This document shows positions 5,391-6,387 of a stretch of 6,387 nucleotides of DNA, one piece after another (the first letter of the stretch is position 1; every line of letters starts with the position of its first letter). The stretch is from Bacillota bacterium (GTDB lineage: Bacteria; Bacillota; UBA4882; UBA10575). The stretch is taken from the NCBI GenBank assembly GCA_012512605.1, contig JAAZDX010000224.1, forward strand, positions 1-6,387, in the 5' to 3' direction. The translations under genes and the position numbers were made by a program. The notes below the pieces were generated by a model, which did no database searches, had not been told where the DNA came from, and saw only the letters and a program-made list of their open reading frames with translations.

Positions 5391-5656
5391 GAGTAAGAAG
5401 AGTAGGTATAGTTACTTGTTGAAAGAGAGCTGCAGGTGGTGGGATTGCAGTAATAAAGGACTATACTGAATGGGCTTACGAGGGCAGGGAGAAAGGCAAT
5501 TTTTGTCGAGTAATACCTGACGGGATCTCCATCCGTTACCAAAGGAGCATATATGATTGTATATGGAATGAGCGGGCGCAACGCGCCAAACCGGGTGGCA
5601 CCGCAGAAGTTGGTATTAAACTTCTGTCCCAGTAATACTGAGACAGAAGTTTTTTT
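5391..5656 (+). promoter_or_regulatory. T-box riboswitch responding to tRNA-Trp
   Basis: This is a tRNA-sensing leader that lets transcription continue when uncharged tRNA binds. In stem I, the lower helix is GTAAG (5393-5397)/CTTAC (5475-5479). The AGTA element is at 5401-5404, and the upper helix is GGTATAGT (5405-5412)/ACTATACT (5460-5467). GAA follows (5468-5470), and then the specifier codon TGG (5471-5473), which reads Trp. The distal part has AGAGAG (5424-5429) and a CTGCA/TGCAG hairpin with a GGTGGTG loop. A linker with CCGTTA (5533-5538) precedes the T-box proper, GGGTGGCACCGC (5593-5604). Its TGGC (5596-5599) pairs with a GCCA tRNA end, matching the G discriminator base usual for bacterial tRNA-Trp. 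GGG of the T-box can pair with CCC (5628-5630) to form the antiterminator. Specifier, discriminator match and downstream gene all agree. Confidence 0.95.
5619..5656 (+). terminator. T-box-controlled terminator
   Basis: AACTTCTGTC (5619-5628) pairs with GACAGAAGTT (5642-5651), with an inner CAGT/ACTG extension, followed by a run of seven T. Its left arm is shared with the antiterminator, since CAGAAGTT (5604-5611) and the T-box GGG can take AACTTCTG and CCC. The two folds are therefore mutually exclusive. Confidence 0.93.
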
Positions 5657-5720
5657 AATACAAAAAACCAAGTAGTTTCTTTTCTAGGCGAGAAGAGACG
5701 AGAAGAGAGGAGAATGAACA

Positions 5721-6387
5721 ATGTCAAAGAAAGTTCCGTACCGTGTGTATCTTAGCGAGGAGCAGATGCCAAAACAGTGGTACAATCTCCGGGCGGATAT
5801 GAAGCAGCAGCCCGAACCGATGCTGAATCCGGCGACGATGGAACCGGTGAAGGAGGAAGATCTCTACCCTGTTTTCTGCGAAGAATTGGCGAAACAGGAG
5901 CTGGATGCGACTACCCGATACTTTGATATCCCCGGCGAGGTACTGGAGTTTTATAAAATGTTTCGGCCGTCGCCTTTAATCCGAGCTTACAATCTGGAGA
6001 AAGCGCTGGACACGCCGGCGCGGATCTATTACAAATTCGAGGGAAACAATACCTCCGGCAGCCATAAGTTAAACTCCGCGGCCGCACAGGCCTATTACGC
6101 CAAAAAACAGGGCTTGGCCGGTCTGACGACGGAGACCGGCGCCGGCCAGTGGGGTACAGCCTTGGCGGAAGCCTGCGCCTTCTTTAAGCTCCCCTTAACG
6201 GTCTACATGGTGAAATGTTCATACGAGCAGAAGCCCTTCCGCCGGTCAGTTATTCAAACCTTTGGCGCGGATATTATCCCGAGTCCCAGTCCAACAACGA
6301 AAGCCGGCCGGGCCATTCTTGAGAAGGATCCGGAGACCGGGGGCAGTCTTGGTTGCGCGATCTCGGAAGCGGTGGAAAAAGCGGTAA
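5721..6387 (+). CDS. trpB: Tryptophan synthase beta chain, TrpB2 type (3' end outside window)
   Basis: The first 222 codons of a PLP enzyme that joins indole and serine to form tryptophan are present; the gene runs off the right edge. The PLP-binding lysine is K116 in NNTSGSHKLNSA (residues 109-120). The conserved acid E138 lies in TTETGAGQWG (136-145). Trp144 takes the place of the His found in the common TrpB1 form (GAGQHG). This, together with the extended N-terminus (about 80 residues before RPSPL) and the KPFRRSVIQTFGA segment, marks the TrpB2 subfamily. That subfamily often lacks the TrpA-contact features and is thought to use free indole. ATG at 5721 has AGGAGA 7 bases upstream. An earlier ATG at 5714 is out of frame and stops quickly. 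The Trp T-box ahead of it ties expression to tryptophan starvation. Whether trpA or other trp genes follow cannot be seen. Confidence 0.94.
   Translation, partial: MSKKVPYRVYLSEEQMPKQWYNLRADMKQQPEPMLNPATMEPVKEEDLYPVFCEELAKQELDATTRYFDIPGEVLEFYKMFRPSPLIRAYNLEKALDTPARIYYKFEGNNTSGSHKLNSAAAQAYYAKKQGLAGLTTETGAGQWGTALAEACAFFKLPLTVYMVKCSYEQKPFRRSVIQTFGADIIPSPSPTTKAGRAILEKDPETGGSLGCAISEAVEKAV

Noticed and set aside
4849..5469. Plus-strand ORFs at 4849-5061 and 5080-5469
   Set aside because: They are antisense shadows of the msrB sequence and of the promoter/T-box region, with no recognisable protein features.
1..6387. Mobile element, CRISPR array, prophage or defence system
   Set aside because: I saw no transposase, integrase, tRNA attachment site, direct-repeat array or flanking target duplications. 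All recognisable genes are housekeeping or accessory metabolism.

Overview
The window looks like ordinary chromosomal DNA from a Bacillota-type (Gram-positive lineage) bacterium with mid-range GC. Three things point that way: a complete T-box leader in front of a tryptophan synthase gene, strong AGGAG-type ribosome binding sites with some GTG starts, and many compact U-tailed terminators. The species cannot be told from the sequence.

Layout. The left edge holds the last 42 codons of a GGDEF (diguanylate cyclase-type) gene and its terminator. Next comes a ZIP-family metal transporter of the ZupT type (287-1099). A 340-base intergenic stretch follows, with a strong sigma-A-like promoter and a structured leader that contains its own terminator. 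This leads into a family-8 glycosyltransferase (1440-2264), which has a terminator overlapping its stop codon. A second, clearly paralogous ZupT (2497-3315) follows behind its own promoter and an 18-base palindrome. It appears to head a three-gene operon: zupT2, a methylguanine-DNA methyltransferase (3355-3837) and a SpoU/TrmH-type RNA 2'-O-methyltransferase (3834-4679), ending at a terminator near 4809-4838.

On the minus strand lie a possible 42-residue small ORF (4676-4804) and a methionine-R-sulfoxide reductase (msrB) reading frame (4882-5261). The 5' end of msrB is broken: the conserved N-terminal pieces lie in different frames and no usable start codon precedes them. On the plus strand, diverging from msrB, a promoter at 5323-5351 drives a textbook T-box riboswitch. 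Its specifier codon (TGG) and its tRNA-end-pairing bases (TGGC) both fit tRNA-Trp. The controlled gene, cut by the right edge, is a TrpB2-type tryptophan synthase beta chain.

How the parts work together. The transporter pair suggests duplicated divalent-metal uptake with separate regulation. The ogt and trmH genes are translationally coupled by a 4-base overlap. The T-box ties TrpB2 to tryptophan starvation. I found no mobile element, CRISPR array, rRNA, tRNA or defence system. The least explained signals are the attenuator-like leader before the glycosyltransferase, the palindrome before zupT2, the altered active-site motif of the methyltransferase and the damaged msrB.
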